A stretch of 64,000 nucleotides of DNA from Leptospira koniambonensis (GCF_004769555.1 NZ_RQFY01000004.1:1736001-1800000), one strand, 5' to 3'; numbered from the stretch's first letter, positions 43,266-53,900 are shown. Made by a program: numbers and translations. Notes: a model not told the origin generated them from the sequence alone.

Positions 43266-43389
43266 TTAGTTAGAAATCCTTTAGAGATACGTTCAGATCT
43301 TCAGATATTTCTGATACTATATATATCACTCTGTGAAATCACTGCGGTAAATTCTGGACTCTTGGTATATGATCTATTAAGAATGGAGA

Positions 43390-44823
43390 ATGCGCGGAAC
43401 TAGCTTAGGACTTATCGTTTGTGTTTTTCTTTTTATGGAATGTGTATCTTCTCCCATTAAGGATCAGGTCTTAAAGGAAGAGAACCATATCCTTTCCTGG
43501 GATAAAAGAGAAGCAGAAGCAGTTAAAATTCTTACAGATCTGATCCGGATCAAATCTGTTCGAGGAAACGAAAAACAAGTCGCAGAATATATTAGATCCA
43601 TTTTCGAAAAAGAAGGCATTAAGACAAAGTTTATCTCTGAACCTGGGTTTCCTGATAGAGTGAATTTGATCGCAGAACTTGAGCCAAGTGTTCCTAATCC
43701 CGAAAAAGGTTTAATTCTTGGAAACCATTTGGATGTGGTCGAGGCAGATCCTAAAGGATGGGTAGAAGATCCATTTGCAGGAACCATCAAAGAAGGTAGA
43801 ATTCACGGACGAGGCGCCTTAGATTGTAAAGGCCTCATTGCAATGCAGATCATTTCTTTTTTGGAGCTTAAAAGATCAGCTGTACCACTTAAGAGAAAGA
43901 TAATGTTCTTAAGTATGGCGGATGAAGAATCCGGAAGTGAGAAAGGCGCCAGATTTTTATTAAAAGCGCATCCTGAATTATTCAAAGGTTATGGATACAT
44001 GTTGAATGAAGGAAGTTTCGGAACCAAGGATGTTGCCATTCCTGGAAGTACCATCTTCAATATCCAATACGCAGAGAAAGGAAATCTTTGGCTAAATGTA
44101 AGAGCAAAAGGTGACCAAGGACATGGTAGTACTCCGAGTCAAAATTATCCAAGTCTTAGACTTCTGAAATTTTTGGCAGAAGTTTTGGAATACGATACAG
44201 ATATACAGATCTCCGAGGAAACCCAAGGTTTTTTCTATCAGCTTGGAAGTATTAGTTCCTTTCCTAAATCATTTATATTAAAAAATTCAAATATTCCAGT
44301 TTTGAGAAGGTTATTGTACGGACCAATTCGTGCGAGCAGACAATTGAGCGCGATCACTCGAAATACCAAGGCAGTTTCTGGTCTAAAAACGGAAGAAGGT
44401 AAAGGTCATAATGTACTTTCTTCTTTGGCGGAAGCAAAATTGGATGTGAGACTTTTGCCTGGATTTGATCCTTTAGAATATTTGAAAGAGATCCAAAAGA
44501 TCGCAGAAAAATATGAAGTAGAAGTGGAACCGGCATCCACAGTGAACTCTGATAAATCTAAATTGGATTCTATCTTATTCCAAACAATTGCTTCTGTTGC
44601 GACTCGCAAAATTCCAGGAAGTGTGGCTGCTCCTTTTATTTCTCCAGGTAAAACTGATAATGCATATTTTCGTCAGATTGGTATGGAATGTTACGGGTTG
44701 ATCCCTGTTCTTCTGAACGAAAAAGAACTTACTATGCTTCATGCTAAGAATGAAAGTATTAGTTTAGAAAATTTAAAATTGGGAACACAGATTATATTTG
44801 AGATTCTTTACCAGATGAACTGA
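43390..44823 (+). CDS. M20 family zinc metallopeptidase lipoprotein
   Basis: A 477-residue protein with a short signal ending FMECVSS (lipobox MEC). The M20 catalytic domain is intact: GNHLDVVEAD (His and catalytic Asp), RGALDCKG (bridging Asp), MADEESGSEKG (Glu pair), the dimerisation domain around residues 230-340, and the C-terminal metal His in MLHAKNE. It is carboxypeptidase S-like. Exported location suggests peptide scavenging at the surface or in the periplasm. The ATG has a good GGAGA site. Substrate specificity is not visible. Confidence 0.88.
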   Translation: MRGTSLGLIVCVFLFMECVSSPIKDQVLKEENHILSWDKREAEAVKILTDLIRIKSVRGNEKQVAEYIRSIFEKEGIKTKFISEPGFPDRVNLIAELEPSVPNPEKGLILGNHLDVVEADPKGWVEDPFAGTIKEGRIHGRGALDCKGLIAMQIISFLELKRSAVPLKRKIMFLSMADEESGSEKGARFLLKAHPELFKGYGYMLNEGSFGTKDVAIPGSTIFNIQYAEKGNLWLNVRAKGDQGHGSTPSQNYPSLRLLKFLAEVLEYDTDIQISEETQGFFYQLGSISSFPKSFILKNSNIPVLRRLLYGPIRASRQLSAITRNTKAVSGLKTEEGKGHNVLSSLAEAKLDVRLLPGFDPLEYLKEIQKIAEKYEVEVEPASTVNSDKSKLDSILFQTIASVATRKIPGSVAAPFISPGKTDNAYFRQIGMECYGLIPVLLNEKELTMLHAKNESISLENLKLGTQIIFEILYQMN

Positions 44824-44885
44824 TGTTCGTTTTGCGAGATCTAAAGCTTATTTTCGTATAAGTGCATTTATACTAAGGTCTTCTT

Positions 44886-45848
44886 TTGCTTGTCAAAGAA
44901 CAAGGATCGATTCCTTATGTTCGAAAAACAAGAATTGGATCTACTTTGGTTCGTTATATTATTCCCTATATCTTTTTATACTTATTCTATCTACCTTTCA
45001 GAATTCTTCCTTATAGGATCTGCTTAGTCTACGGAAGATTTTTGGTATGTCTTCTTTATCCACTCGCTAAAAAACATCGTAAGATCGCTTATGATAATAT
45101 TTCGTATGCGTTTCCTGATTATTCTGAAGAAAAGAAGAAGGAACTTGTATGGAAAAGTTTTCTTCATATTGGTGACCTTCTCGCAGGTACCTTATTTGCT
45201 CCTCGTTTAAGTCGTAAATGGATGGATAAGTATCTTGTTTACGATGCAGAATCTTTAGCAATCGAACAAAAAACGATACAAGATGGAGTAGGAGTTGTTC
45301 TGATCTCTGGACATTTTGGTACCTGGGAAATTCTTGTGCAGTTCATGGGAATCAGAATGAAGGGAGGAGGGATTTATAAAAAAGTCCGAAACCCTTATGT
45401 GGATAGACTCATTCATAAATTAAGAACTAGGAATGGTATCAAATTAGTTTCCACTGAAGAATCCAGCCAAGTTACTAAGATGTTAAAACAAGGTTATTGG
45501 GTAGGATTTGGTTCTGACCAGAATGCAGGTAAGGTCGGGATCTTTGTGGACTTCTTCAATCGAAAAGCTTCTACTTACCAAGGTCCTGCATTGATGGCAT
45601 ATTTGACCGGTGCAAAAATGTTACTTTATTCAGTTTTATGCGGAGAAGGTGGAAAGGTTATGGTCCGAGTCAAGGATCTTGGCTTTGTAGATAAGTCTGC
45701 ATTCTCCGATAGAGAAGCTGCAATTCGTCATTACACCGAAGTTTGGACGAAAGCATTAGAGGAAGAAGTGAAACTGTATCCTGAACAATATTTTTGGGTA
45801 CATAGAAGATGGAGAACCAAACCGGGGGATTTCCCGGGTCAGATCTAA
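44886..45848 (+). CDS. LpxL/HtrB-type lipid A acyltransferase
   Basis: A 320-residue membrane-bound acyltransferase. It has an N-terminal span (residues ~22-45), the catalytic H-x4-E block SGHFGTWE (HFGTWE), and later KVRNPYVD and [16 protein letters not shown] with FFNRKAS, as in LpxL/LpxM enzymes. It adds a secondary acyl chain to lipid A. The only start before the first span is TTG 44886, with AAGG seven bases upstream. The next gene starts three bases past its stop (or 40 bases before it, if the longer frame is used). Confidence 0.87.
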   Translation: MLVKEQGSIPYVRKTRIGSTLVRYIIPYIFLYLFYLPFRILPYRICLVYGRFLVCLLYPLAKKHRKIAYDNISYAFPDYSEEKKKELVWKSFLHIGDLLAGTLFAPRLSRKWMDKYLVYDAESLAIEQKTIQDGVGVVLISGHFGTWEILVQFMGIRMKGGGIYKKVRNPYVDRLIHKLRTRNGIKLVSTEESSQVTKMLKQGYWVGFGSDQNAGKVGIFVDFFNRKASTYQGPALMAYLTGAKMLLYSVLCGEGGKVMVRVKDLGFVDKSAFSDREAAIRHYTEVWTKALEEEVKLYPEQYFWVHRRWRTKPGDFPGQI

Positions 45849-45850
45849 TC

Positions 45851-47014
45851 ATGGTTCCTGCGATTCCGATTATCTCTTTTACGATCTGCGTTTTTTCAGC
45901 ATTCCTGATATTTACCAAAAGACCTAGGTATTCTTTCGATTCTATTTATTCTGTATTTATAATCTTTCTCTCAGCTCCTCATCTTGGACATTTATTAGTC
46001 CATAAATTCGAATGGGGTCCTGAGTTTTTAGATTTTTCCATTATATTCCCTTATACATACGGTCCATTATTATTACTTTATATTCGAAATTTAACAACGG
46101 AAGGTAAAAGTTTCAGAAGAACGGACCTTCTTCATTTTGTTCCTTTTATAATTCTAGAATCTATACTTTTATTTAGATTATTCTTTATTCAGCCTCCTGA
46201 AGAAGAATTTTATCCTCATGATTGGCATAGACCGAGTAGAGGATTTCATCCTAATGGTGGGATACTCGTTACTTCTATGCTTGTGTATTCTGTTTGGACA
46301 TTCTTACTTTTGAACAGACATAGGAAGAATATAGTAAATCATTTTTCTAATATAGACAGTGTTAAAGATCTACGATGGATGTATTGGAGCCTTGTGTTAT
46401 TCGTAATATCCACAGGCGTACATTTTTTGTTAGAAGGTTTACTGTTTACGGATCTTCCTCCTGAAACTTACGAACCTAGGTTAGTTAGAGGTGCTGCAGT
46501 TTTAGCTTTTTCTGTTTTCTTTTGCTGGTTTGGTGTAAGGCAAACTGTAGTTTATACTCATAGAGAACTTCATGCGTTTAAAGAAAAAACATTAAATGAA
46601 GCAGAGGATATAGAAGAAGAACGCAAAAAATATGAAAAGTCAGGGCTGAGAGAAGATATGGTCCCTGAATTTCTCTCTAAGATCCGAAATTATATGGAAT
46701 CTGAAAAACCTTATAAAGATTCAGAATTTTCCATCGATCTACTTTCTGAAAATACGGAAGTGCCTCGTTTCTATATAACACAAATATTAAGCGAAACGTT
46801 GGAAACAAATTTCTATAATTTTGTAAATGAGTACAGGATCAAAGATATCATCTCAGCTTTGAAAAATATTTCAGAAGAGCGTCCTAATTTTTTGAGACTG
46901 GCCCTTGAGTATGGCTTTAATTCCAAGTCCACTTTTAATACTTCTTTTAAAAAAGTCACAGGAAAGACACCAACACAGTATTTAGAAGAAATTTCCAAAA
47001 TCGTTTCTGCTTAA
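45851..47014 (+). CDS. Membrane-bound AraC-type regulator (7TM plus HTH)
   Basis: About 387 residues from ATG 45851; the longer frame from 45809 overlaps the acyltransferase gene. Seven hydrophobic spans occupy residues 1-230. A linker with a coiled coil (EDIEEERKKYEKSG) leads to a C-terminal AraC DNA-binding domain (FSIDLLSENTEVPRFYITQIL, then FLRLALEYGFNSKSTFNTSFKKVTGKTPTQYLEEI). Such one-protein sensor-regulators are common in leptospires. The signal and targets are unknown; it may control the neighbouring lipid A or YHYH genes. Confidence 0.88.
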   Translation: MVPAIPIISFTICVFSAFLIFTKRPRYSFDSIYSVFIIFLSAPHLGHLLVHKFEWGPEFLDFSIIFPYTYGPLLLLYIRNLTTEGKSFRRTDLLHFVPFIILESILLFRLFFIQPPEEEFYPHDWHRPSRGFHPNGGILVTSMLVYSVWTFLLLNRHRKNIVNHFSNIDSVKDLRWMYWSLVLFVISTGVHFLLEGLLFTDLPPETYEPRLVRGAAVLAFSVFFCWFGVRQTVVYTHRELHAFKEKTLNEAEDIEEERKKYEKSGLREDMVPEFLSKIRNYMESEKPYKDSEFSIDLLSENTEVPRFYITQILSETLETNFYNFVNEYRIKDIISALKNISEERPNFLRLALEYGFNSKSTFNTSFKKVTGKTPTQYLEEISKIVSA

Positions 47015-47106
47015 AATTTTAAAAATATGGTTCGAGCCGATTGGGACGGTCGAATTCATTCGAAAGATTTCGTAAATTATTCTGAACTAATAAGTTTGGA
47101 GTAGTT

Positions 47107-47994
47107 ATGCTTCGTTTACGATCTATTCTATTGATTGCTGTTGCTGCCTTTGTTTGGAACTGTGATAGCTCCGGAGGAACTGATCTTTCTTCCGCTGCGG
47201 TTTTATTTTCCGCTTCTCAATGTACACCTACAACTTCTACCACAATGCCTACCACTCTTACGAGTCCTGCTTCCTGTTCTGCTGCAATTTACAATACAAC
47301 AGATGACCGAGGTCTTGGAGGTCCTACTTGTGTAACTAGTATCGCTGCAGAGGCTCCTTGTTGGATAAAAGATAATTTTCATTGTGTAACTGTTACTGTA
47401 GAAGGTTCCAATTATGTAATCACAACTACAGATAGGCCGCCTCATTCAAGTTCTTACTATACTGGTGCAGGAGATGGTGCTTATTATGATAGTTCTATGG
47501 ATTCAGGCTTCCACACTAATCCAAATCATATCATTGCACAGAATATCACTATGACCATTCCTGTTACTCCTACAGTTACCGATTGTTCTCAGTCCAATGC
47601 AGGAACGGATTCGGTGGGAATTACAACATTGGGAGTTGTGATCTTCAATAACCAAGCGGCTCCCGGAGATTCTTTTGCAACTGAGTATTACACAATGGAC
47701 CCTGCCCAAGGCCATCCTCAGAATACTGGAAAGTATCATTATCATACCGAACCTTATAAGATCACGAATAATGATGATAGTTTTGTCGGGGTCATGTTGG
47801 ATGGATTTCCTATCTACGGAAAGAAAAACCAATCAGGTTCTTATCCTACATTGGATTCTAACACTCATACAACTTCTTGCACTCCAACAGAATTTCCGGA
47901 TGGAACGTATTGTTATCATGTGGAGAACAATACAGGTTTGAACGGATATATTATAGGAAGTTACTTCAAGGGAACTCCAGGTTCCGTAGACTGA
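47107..47994 (+). CDS. YHYH-domain lipoprotein
   Basis: A 295-residue protein with signal peptide and lipobox FVWNC. The family signature GKYHYHTEP appears at about residue 213, followed by GVMLDGFPIYGKK and PDGTYCYHVENNTG. The YHYH family is exported and often lies beside copper or oxidase genes; its His-rich motif suggests metal binding. Seven or more Cys in the mature part may form disulfides. GGAG precedes the ATG. It heads a three-gene run with a MORN-like lipoprotein and SCO1. Confidence 0.87.
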   Translation: MLRLRSILLIAVAAFVWNCDSSGGTDLSSAAVLFSASQCTPTTSTTMPTTLTSPASCSAAIYNTTDDRGLGGPTCVTSIAAEAPCWIKDNFHCVTVTVEGSNYVITTTDRPPHSSSYYTGAGDGAYYDSSMDSGFHTNPNHIIAQNITMTIPVTPTVTDCSQSNAGTDSVGITTLGVVIFNNQAAPGDSFATEYYTMDPAQGHPQNTGKYHYHTEPYKITNNDDSFVGVMLDGFPIYGKKNQSGSYPTLDSNTHTTSCTPTEFPDGTYCYHVENNTGLNGYIIGSYFKGTPGSVD

Positions 47995-48006
47995 TCAGAG
48001 GTCAGA

Positions 48007-48558
48007 TTGAAGATCTATTTACTCTCGATTTGTTTTCTTTTAGTCGCTTGTGATCCTGTTCAGGTCGCAAGCACTGATCCTTCTATCACACGAAACGGAA
48101 GAATTGTTTTTTATAGAGGAGAAAAGTTTTACGGACGATTGGAATCAAAGGCAGAAGAATTGGGAATCTTTCGGGTAACTTCCTATAAGAATGGTTTGCC
48201 CGATGGGATCGAAAAAGATGTGCATTCTAACGGCCAGATTTTAGCAGAAAGAGAATTTTCTGCGGGGAAGAAGATAGGAACTCATCTGGGTTGGTTTCCT
48301 GACGGAAAAAAACGTTTTCGTAATGAATACTTAGAAGGCCAGTTCCATGGTTCTCAATGGGAATGGAGAAACTCAGGATCCTTATACTCTTATGCAAAAT
48401 TCGACCATGGAAAAGTGGTCGGAAAAAAAATGTGGAGAGAGAACGGACAGATCTATATGAATTTTGTGATCTATCAGGGGAGAGCATACGGAATGACTGG
48501 CGGAAAATTATGCAGTCAAATCAGAGGAAACGAAGATGGAAATACGATCTTATTCTAA
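48007..48558 (+). CDS. MORN-variant (YwqK-like) repeat lipoprotein
   Basis: A 183-residue protein starting at TTG 48007 (AGAGG ribosome site), with lipobox LLVAC. The mature part has four to five short beta repeats of the MORN-variant type: YKNGLPDGIEKDVHSNGQ, GWFPDGKKRFRNEYLEGQFHG, WEWRNSGSLYSYAKFDHGK, MWRENGQIYMNFV. Such repeats are found in YwqK antitoxin-like and many envelope proteins. It overlaps SCO1 by 23 bases, so the two are coupled. Role is unknown; perhaps a partner in copper-site assembly. Confidence 0.8.
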   Translation: MKIYLLSICFLLVACDPVQVASTDPSITRNGRIVFYRGEKFYGRLESKAEELGIFRVTSYKNGLPDGIEKDVHSNGQILAEREFSAGKKIGTHLGWFPDGKKRFRNEYLEGQFHGSQWEWRNSGSLYSYAKFDHGKVVGKKMWRENGQIYMNFVIYQGRAYGMTGGKLCSQIRGNEDGNTILF

Positions 48559-49243
48559 AATTTTATTCTGCAGCTTAGTTATCATTTCTCTTTTCACAGC
48601 TTGTACTAAAGATCCAAAAGAAGAATATTCAGAAGAGATCACTGACTTCTCCTTTCCTCAAAAGGACAAACTTCCTTTATATTATGGAAAAGATCTGCAG
48701 CCTGTTTGGGAGAATAAAAATTCTACTAAGCCAAGAGAGATTTCTAAATTTATAATGAAGGATCAGGAAAATCAAAATATCTCAGAAGGTTTCTGTAAGG
48801 GAAAAATTACTGTGATTTCCTTCTTCTTCACTAAATGTGCAGGGATTTGTCCTACGATCACAAACAACTTGAGTTTGATCCAGAAGGAGTTTGAGTCAGA
48901 TCCCAATATCCAGATTTTGTCCTTCTCCGCGACCCCTGATCTGGATTCTCCTCAGGTCCTAAAAGAATACGGAACTAAACGGAAGATCCGTTATGAAAAA
49001 TGGAAACTTCTGACCGGAAACCAAAAGGAAATTTATACTTTGGCAAGAGATTCATTTAATGCGGACACCGCGATCCCGAAGGAAGACGCTAAAAAGAAAC
49101 TTACTGAAAATGATTTTCTTCACTCAGATCACGTATATCTTTTAGATCCTCAACTTAGATTGCGTGGAATTTATAACGGAAAGATGAAGGCATCTGTCCA
49201 AGAATTGAATTCAGATATAGAAGTTTTGAAACGAGAACTTTGA
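48536..49243 (+). CDS. SCO1/SenC family copper-dependent thioredoxin-like protein
   Basis: A 235-residue protein with N-terminal signal or anchor and lipobox-like FTAC. The SCO core is present: FFFTKCAGICPTIT (Cys101, Cys105, CxxxC), a LSFSATPDLDSP loop, and the metal His199 in SDHVYLLDPQLRLRG. SCO proteins insert or reduce CuA of cytochrome oxidase and sometimes NosZ. Here the neighbours are a YHYH protein and, beyond one gene, the alternative complex III locus, so an oxidase role fits. A 10-bp inverted repeat at its stop closes the run. Confidence 0.92.
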   Translation: MEIRSYSKILFCSLVIISLFTACTKDPKEEYSEEITDFSFPQKDKLPLYYGKDLQPVWENKNSTKPREISKFIMKDQENQNISEGFCKGKITVISFFFTKCAGICPTITNNLSLIQKEFESDPNIQILSFSATPDLDSPQVLKEYGTKRKIRYEKWKLLTGNQKEIYTLARDSFNADTAIPKEDAKKKLTENDFLHSDHVYLLDPQLRLRGIYNGKMKASVQELNSDIEVLKREL

Positions 49244-49271
49244 TCTCAAATTCAAAGAATGATTTGAGATC
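49242..49271. terminator. Bidirectional terminator between SCO1 and the EEP nuclease gene
   Basis: GATCTCAAAT (49242-49251) and ATTTGAGATC (49262-49271) form a perfect 10-bp stem with a 10-base loop, followed on the plus strand by TTTATCTCT. It overlaps the SCO1 stop codon and ends two bases before the stop of the convergent gene. Confidence 0.75.
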
Positions 49272-49272
49272 T

Positions 49273-50118
49273 TTATCTCTCTAATAATAATTCTGCACTT
49301 ACGGGACAATGATCTGAAAGGCCTTTTTCTGCACTTGGGTTTCCGTCAAAATTACCATCATCAGATTCAAACTTGGCTTGGACAAAACTCCCTTGTTGCC
49401 AATCCATATTCGTGATCAGGTAATCTATAAAGCCGTCATGATGCTGCCAACAATCTGATTTTTGCTTATAATTTGCTACTTTAAGTTTCAGATTTCTTTG
49501 CAGGATTTTTAATAGATCTACTCTTCTCTCCAAAACCTCATTAAAATCTCCTAATAGAACAAATTTGCCTAAGGAGGGTAGGATATCCTTTAGCGCCAGT
49601 ATTTGCTCTTTTCTTTCCTTCTTATCTTTAGGAGAATGACCGGCTTTTAAATGAACTACTACAACCGAGATCTTTTTGCCATCGAATATAAACTCTGCGA
49701 GTAGTCCTTTTCTGAGGCCTGGTCGCATAGAAAGTTGTTCTAATTCACTGATAACTGGTGCACCCAGTTCCTTCTTCCAACAAATCCCTAATTCTTGGGA
49801 ATATCCTGGGGTTACGGTCGCTTTACAATTGTATTCGTTTATTATAATATGATGAAGAGCGGTTTCATTTTCTATTTCTTGGAATCCGATTATGTCAGGA
49901 TGATTGGATAGGATTAACTTTTTGATCTTAGCAAAATCTTCTTCTGTTCTGTGCTTTCTATCTTTAGGGAATTTATGTGAGTCTCCAATCTCATCGTATA
50001 AAAAGTACGAATTGAAGCTTGTTACTTTGAGTTTTTTTATGGGACCTTTCGCGATAGTGGAGATTGTTATTAGGAAAGCGAAGGGAATTCCCAGAAATAA
50101 GATCAGTGCGCGGTGCAT
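49273..50118 (-). CDS. Exported endonuclease/exonuclease/phosphatase family protein
   Basis: About 281 residues from ATG 50118 (GGAAAG four bases before); ATG 50121 and TTG 50130 are alternatives. A signal peptide (residues 1-20) precedes an EEP fold: KVTSFNSYFLYD, DIIGFQEIEN (catalytic Glu), VVHLKAGHS, KFVLLGDFNEVLER (Asp-Asn), and the final GLSDHCPVSAEL (Asp-His). These are DNase I/exonuclease III-type active-site residues. Secreted members act as nucleases or sphingomyelinase-like hydrolases; this one lacks obvious sphingomyelinase features. It is read away from actA. Confidence 0.88.
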   Translation of the reverse strand: MHRALILFLGIPFAFLITISTIAKGPIKKLKVTSFNSYFLYDEIGDSHKFPKDRKHRTEEDFAKIKKLILSNHPDIIGFQEIENETALHHIIINEYNCKATVTPGYSQELGICWKKELGAPVISELEQLSMRPGLRKGLLAEFIFDGKKISVVVVHLKAGHSPKDKKERKEQILALKDILPSLGKFVLLGDFNEVLERRVDLLKILQRNLKLKVANYKQKSDCWQHHDGFIDYLITNMDWQQGSFVQAKFESDDGNFDGNPSAEKGLSDHCPVSAELLLER

Positions 50119-50433
50119 CATTCTTTCCAAATTAGATTTTTGAATTCATATTTTAATGATATGAAAAAGTAAAAGCCAGGAATTTTCTTATCGTTAAGAA
50201 CGATCGTTCTAATCATATCTATCATAAACTTAGTTTTGTATTCGAGATCTTTTATCTTCTAAAATAGACCTTATTAAGTATAAATAGTATCCATTTAATT
50301 GATACTAAGTCTCAGATAAAAATGCAAGAAATCGCCAAACCAATCGCGTTTTTACGCGTTTACTTGCAATTTTAACCGAAGCCAAAATCCTTGTTCCCAA
50401 ACCTTATTTTGGAACCCACGGGACTTCTCACGA
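50119..50433. promoter_or_regulatory. Divergent intergenic region before actA: inverted repeats and a structured leader
   Basis: No gene is seen in these 315 bases. Features: the palindrome AGAACGATCGTTCT (50197-50210), a 7-9-7 inverted repeat TAGTATC...GATACTA (50285-50307), and a nested leader hairpin with outer TGCAAG/CTTGCA (50323-50368) and inner CGCGT-TTTT-ACGCG (50345-50358). The last would lie in the actA 5' leader. Promoter boxes are not clear. Confidence 0.45.
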
Positions 50434-50940
50434 ATGAATAAGAAAGCTTTGAAACTTTCGGTTCCGCTTATTGCTATTGCAGCAGTGGCTTACCTGATTT
50501 TTTCTCCCTCCAAATATGTAGGCTACTCTCCGGATCAGCCTATACCTTTTAACCACAAGATTCACGCAGGTGATAATAAGATAGACTGTCGTTATTGTCA
50601 CACTGGTGTAGAAACAAGCGCGCACGCAACGGTTCCGAATACTTCAACTTGTATGAACTGTCACTCGCTTGTTGCAAAGAACAGCCCAGATATAAAATTT
50701 TTGAGCGAAAGTTACTCGAACAACAAACCGATCGAGTGGGTGAAAATCCACGACCTTCCGGATCATGTTCAGTTCAATCACTCTCGCCATATCTCAAGAG
50801 GCGTGGATTGTTCACAATGCCACGGCAATGTAGCTGAAATGGTCAAGGTCAAGCAGGTAGCATCCCTGAATATGGGATACTGTATCAACTGCCACCGGGA
50901 GAATAACGCTCCTACCGACTGTTCCACCTGTCACAGATAA
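50434..50940 (+). CDS. actA: ActA, pentaheme cytochrome subunit of alternative complex III
   Basis: A 168-residue protein with an N-terminal membrane anchor (residues 8-24) and five CxxCH motifs: CRYCH (52-56), CMNCH (73-77), CSQCH (126-130), CINCH (150-154), CSTCH (163-167). Extra His residues (FNHKIH, HSRH) can serve as distal ligands. ActA of alternative complex III is exactly such a pentaheme cytochrome. It passes electrons from quinol to the periplasmic chain. actB follows 19 bases on. Confidence 0.93.
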   Translation: MNKKALKLSVPLIAIAAVAYLIFSPSKYVGYSPDQPIPFNHKIHAGDNKIDCRYCHTGVETSAHATVPNTSTCMNCHSLVAKNSPDIKFLSESYSNNKPIEWVKIHDLPDHVQFNHSRHISRGVDCSQCHGNVAEMVKVKQVASLNMGYCINCHRENNAPTDCSTCHR

Positions 50941-50959
50941 TCAGGAGATAGCATAACAG

Positions 50960-53900
50960 ATGGATAAAAAGAATTTCCAGAAAGAAAAGAAAGCTCACTG
51001 GCTCTCCCTCGAACTGAAAGATAACGAAAAAGAAACGAAGGATCTAGCGCGCTCTGAATTTTTCACTTCTCCGGATCCAGTCATCGCAAGGATTAAGTCA
51101 GGGGAATTTGATCGTAAGACCTTCCTCAAATTGATGGGTGCGGGAGTCGCAATGACTTCCTTAAATTGTGTACGCAAGCCTGTCGAAAAAATTGTTCCTT
51201 ATGTGGATCTGAAAACTGACGAAGGTACTTTTGATTTCGTAAAACACGGACATGCATATTACTATGCAACCGCATTCAACGGAACCGGTTACTTAGTAAG
51301 ATCTAAAGATGGTCGTCCTCTAAAATTAGAAGGAAACGAAGATCACCCTGTATCCCAAGGTGCTCTTGGCGCTTCCGGACAAGCTGCTATTTTTGATCTA
51401 TATGATCCAGATAGAGCACAAGATCCGGCGGCTGTTTCCGGCGGAAAAGTGGAGAATATCCAATGGAGCTCTTTGGATTCCAAAGTTCAGGAAGCTCTTT
51501 CTAAGAACAAAGGTAACACTGTAATCGTAACAAGACCTCTTGATTCTCCTTCCACCAAAGCGATCATCGCTGACTTCTTAAAAGCAGTAGGTGGGGGACA
51601 ACATTTAGAGATCTCTATCACTTCTCCAGAAGATGCGATCTCTAAAGCTCAGGCTGCTTCTTACGGAAAGGCACTTGTTCCTAACTATAATTTCGAATTG
51701 GCGAACACTATCCTGTCCATCGATTGCGATTTTATGGGTGGATGGTTGTCTCCTGAAGAACACCAAAAGGATTTTGCTAAACGCAGAAACCTAAGAGATG
51801 GAGCAAAAGATCTTAACTACTTCATCGCAGCTGAATCCATTCCTACTATGTCTGGATCTAACGCGGATCTTAGGCTTCCTATTCGTCCTGGCGACCAGTC
51901 TAAACTGGCTCTTGCAATTGCTGCAGGTTTGGGAGAATTAGGAGCAAACACCAAAGATATTACTGGAGCTTCTACTGTAGAAAGTCTCGCGAGCGATCTT
52001 GGTGTTAGCGCAGAAGGTATCCGCAAAACAGCAAAAGCTCTTTGGTCAAACAAAGGTAGATCTCTCGTGGTTGCGGGTGGTCTGGCTGCTTCTACCAAAG
52101 AAGCTGTTGATCTTCAGATCCTTGTGAACTTCTTAAACTCTACTTTAGACAACGACGGTAAGACTGTTGATTACGCTTCTCCAAAAAAAGAAGGTTTAGC
52201 TGATTATTCAGGTAACCTAAACAAACTTACTGAAGCATTAAAACAAACTAAAGTAGGAGTTCTATTCCTCTACGATACTAACTTGGTTTACCAAGCTGGC
52301 GATTCTTGGAAGGACCTTCTTCATAGAGCTGCTTTAACTGTAAGTCTTGCGGACAGAGCGGATGAGACTGCACTTGCTTCCAACTATCTGGCTTCCACTA
52401 CTCATTTCTTAGAGTCTTGGGGAGATTCAGAAGGAACTAAGGGAATATTCTCTATCCAACAACCTGCGATCCGTCCTCTATTCAATACTCGTTCTTTCGA
52501 GGACAGCTTGATCGCTTTCGCAGGCGGATCTCTTAGCGGAGAAAAATCATTTTACGAATACGTAAAGAACTCTTGGACCAAAAAACTTGGTTCTAAACAA
52601 AGATGGGAAGACCTTCTTAGAGTTGGAACTACTGTAAAAGCTAAAGACCGCAGAAAAACTGCAAGTGCTACTCGTGGCTTCAATAAAGCAGCCCTGAAAA
52701 AGCCTGCAGGTTATCCAGCTGGAATCCGTTTGGCTCTTTATGAGACAAGCTCCATTGGAGACGGTAGAGCAGCGAATAACTCTCTATTACAAGAGCTTCC
52801 GGATTCTGTTACCAAGGTTACTTGGGACAACTATGTAATCCTTTCACCAGGACTTGCAAAAGAAAAAGGGATCCAATCTAACGATGTGGTTTCCGTAAAA
52901 ACTACCAAAGGTTCTATCGAACTTCCTGCTCAGGTTCAGCCTGGAATGCACAAGGATACGATCGGGATCGCGGTTGGTTACGGTAGAACTGCAGCTGGTA
53001 AAGTAGGTAACGAAGTAGGTAAGAACGCATATGTTCTGGCAGAAGACGGAGTCTTCTCCGGAATTTCTGTAACTTCTCTTGAGAAGACAGGTAAAACTTA
53101 CAAGCTTGCTTGCACCCAGCACCACCACGTTTTATCCCCAGGTTTCGGATACGAAGATCGTCCTTTGGTTCAATCTACTTCTTTGGAAGAATGGAAAAAG
53201 AATCCAGCTTCCGGAGTTAAAGAATCCGAAATTCCTAAAATCAAAAAAGACGGTAAGATGGTCTATGCAGTCGGAGCAAATCCGGTGCATGAATACCCTG
53301 GTTATAAATGGGGTATGGCTATCGATTTGACTGCTTGCACCGGTTGCGGTTCTTGCGTCATCGCTTGCCAAGTAGAGAATAACATTCCAGTTGTAGGAAG
53401 AGACGAAGTTAGAGTGGGTCGTGAGATGCATTGGCTTCGTATTGACCGTTACTATATCGGTGATCCTGAAAAACCGGAAGATCTACAGATCGCTCACCAG
53501 CCTATGATGTGCCAACAGTGTGATAACGCTCCTTGTGAGACTGTTTGTCCGGTTATGGCAACTGTTCATAGTTCTGAAGGGATCAACGACATGGTTTATA
53601 ACCGATGCGTTGGAACTCGTTACTGCTCTAACAACTGTCCTTACAAAGTTCGTCGTTATAACTGGGCTCAGCACTGGTATAACGATACCGGAGCCGAAAA
53701 AGGATCCAGAACTCCGAGATATCTCGGACTCAATCCTGAAGTTACGGTTCGTGGTAGAGGGGTTATGGAAAAATGTAACTTCTGCGCTCACAAAATCGCA
53801 GAGGCTAAAATCCAAGCCAAGAACGAAGGCAGAACTCTTAAAGACGGAGAAGTTCGTTGTGCTTGCGAGCAAAGCTGTGCTGCAGACGCGATCAGCTTCG

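Larger units (their letters stand above)
42922..43389. other. 468-base intergenic region with several hairpins and no gene
   Basis: No frame of note. Directly after the GT39 stop, CTTTTTTTCT (42924) pairs with AGAAAAAAAG (42941). A better terminator candidate is CCCAGG-GTCCT-CCTGGG (43021-43037) with T-rich sequence after it. TTATGAGCCT occurs twice (around 42997 and 43123). A GC-rich repeat-like block flanked by inverted repeats lies at 43158-43265. The rest is AT-rich and holds the promoter of the 43390 gene. Confidence 0.6.
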
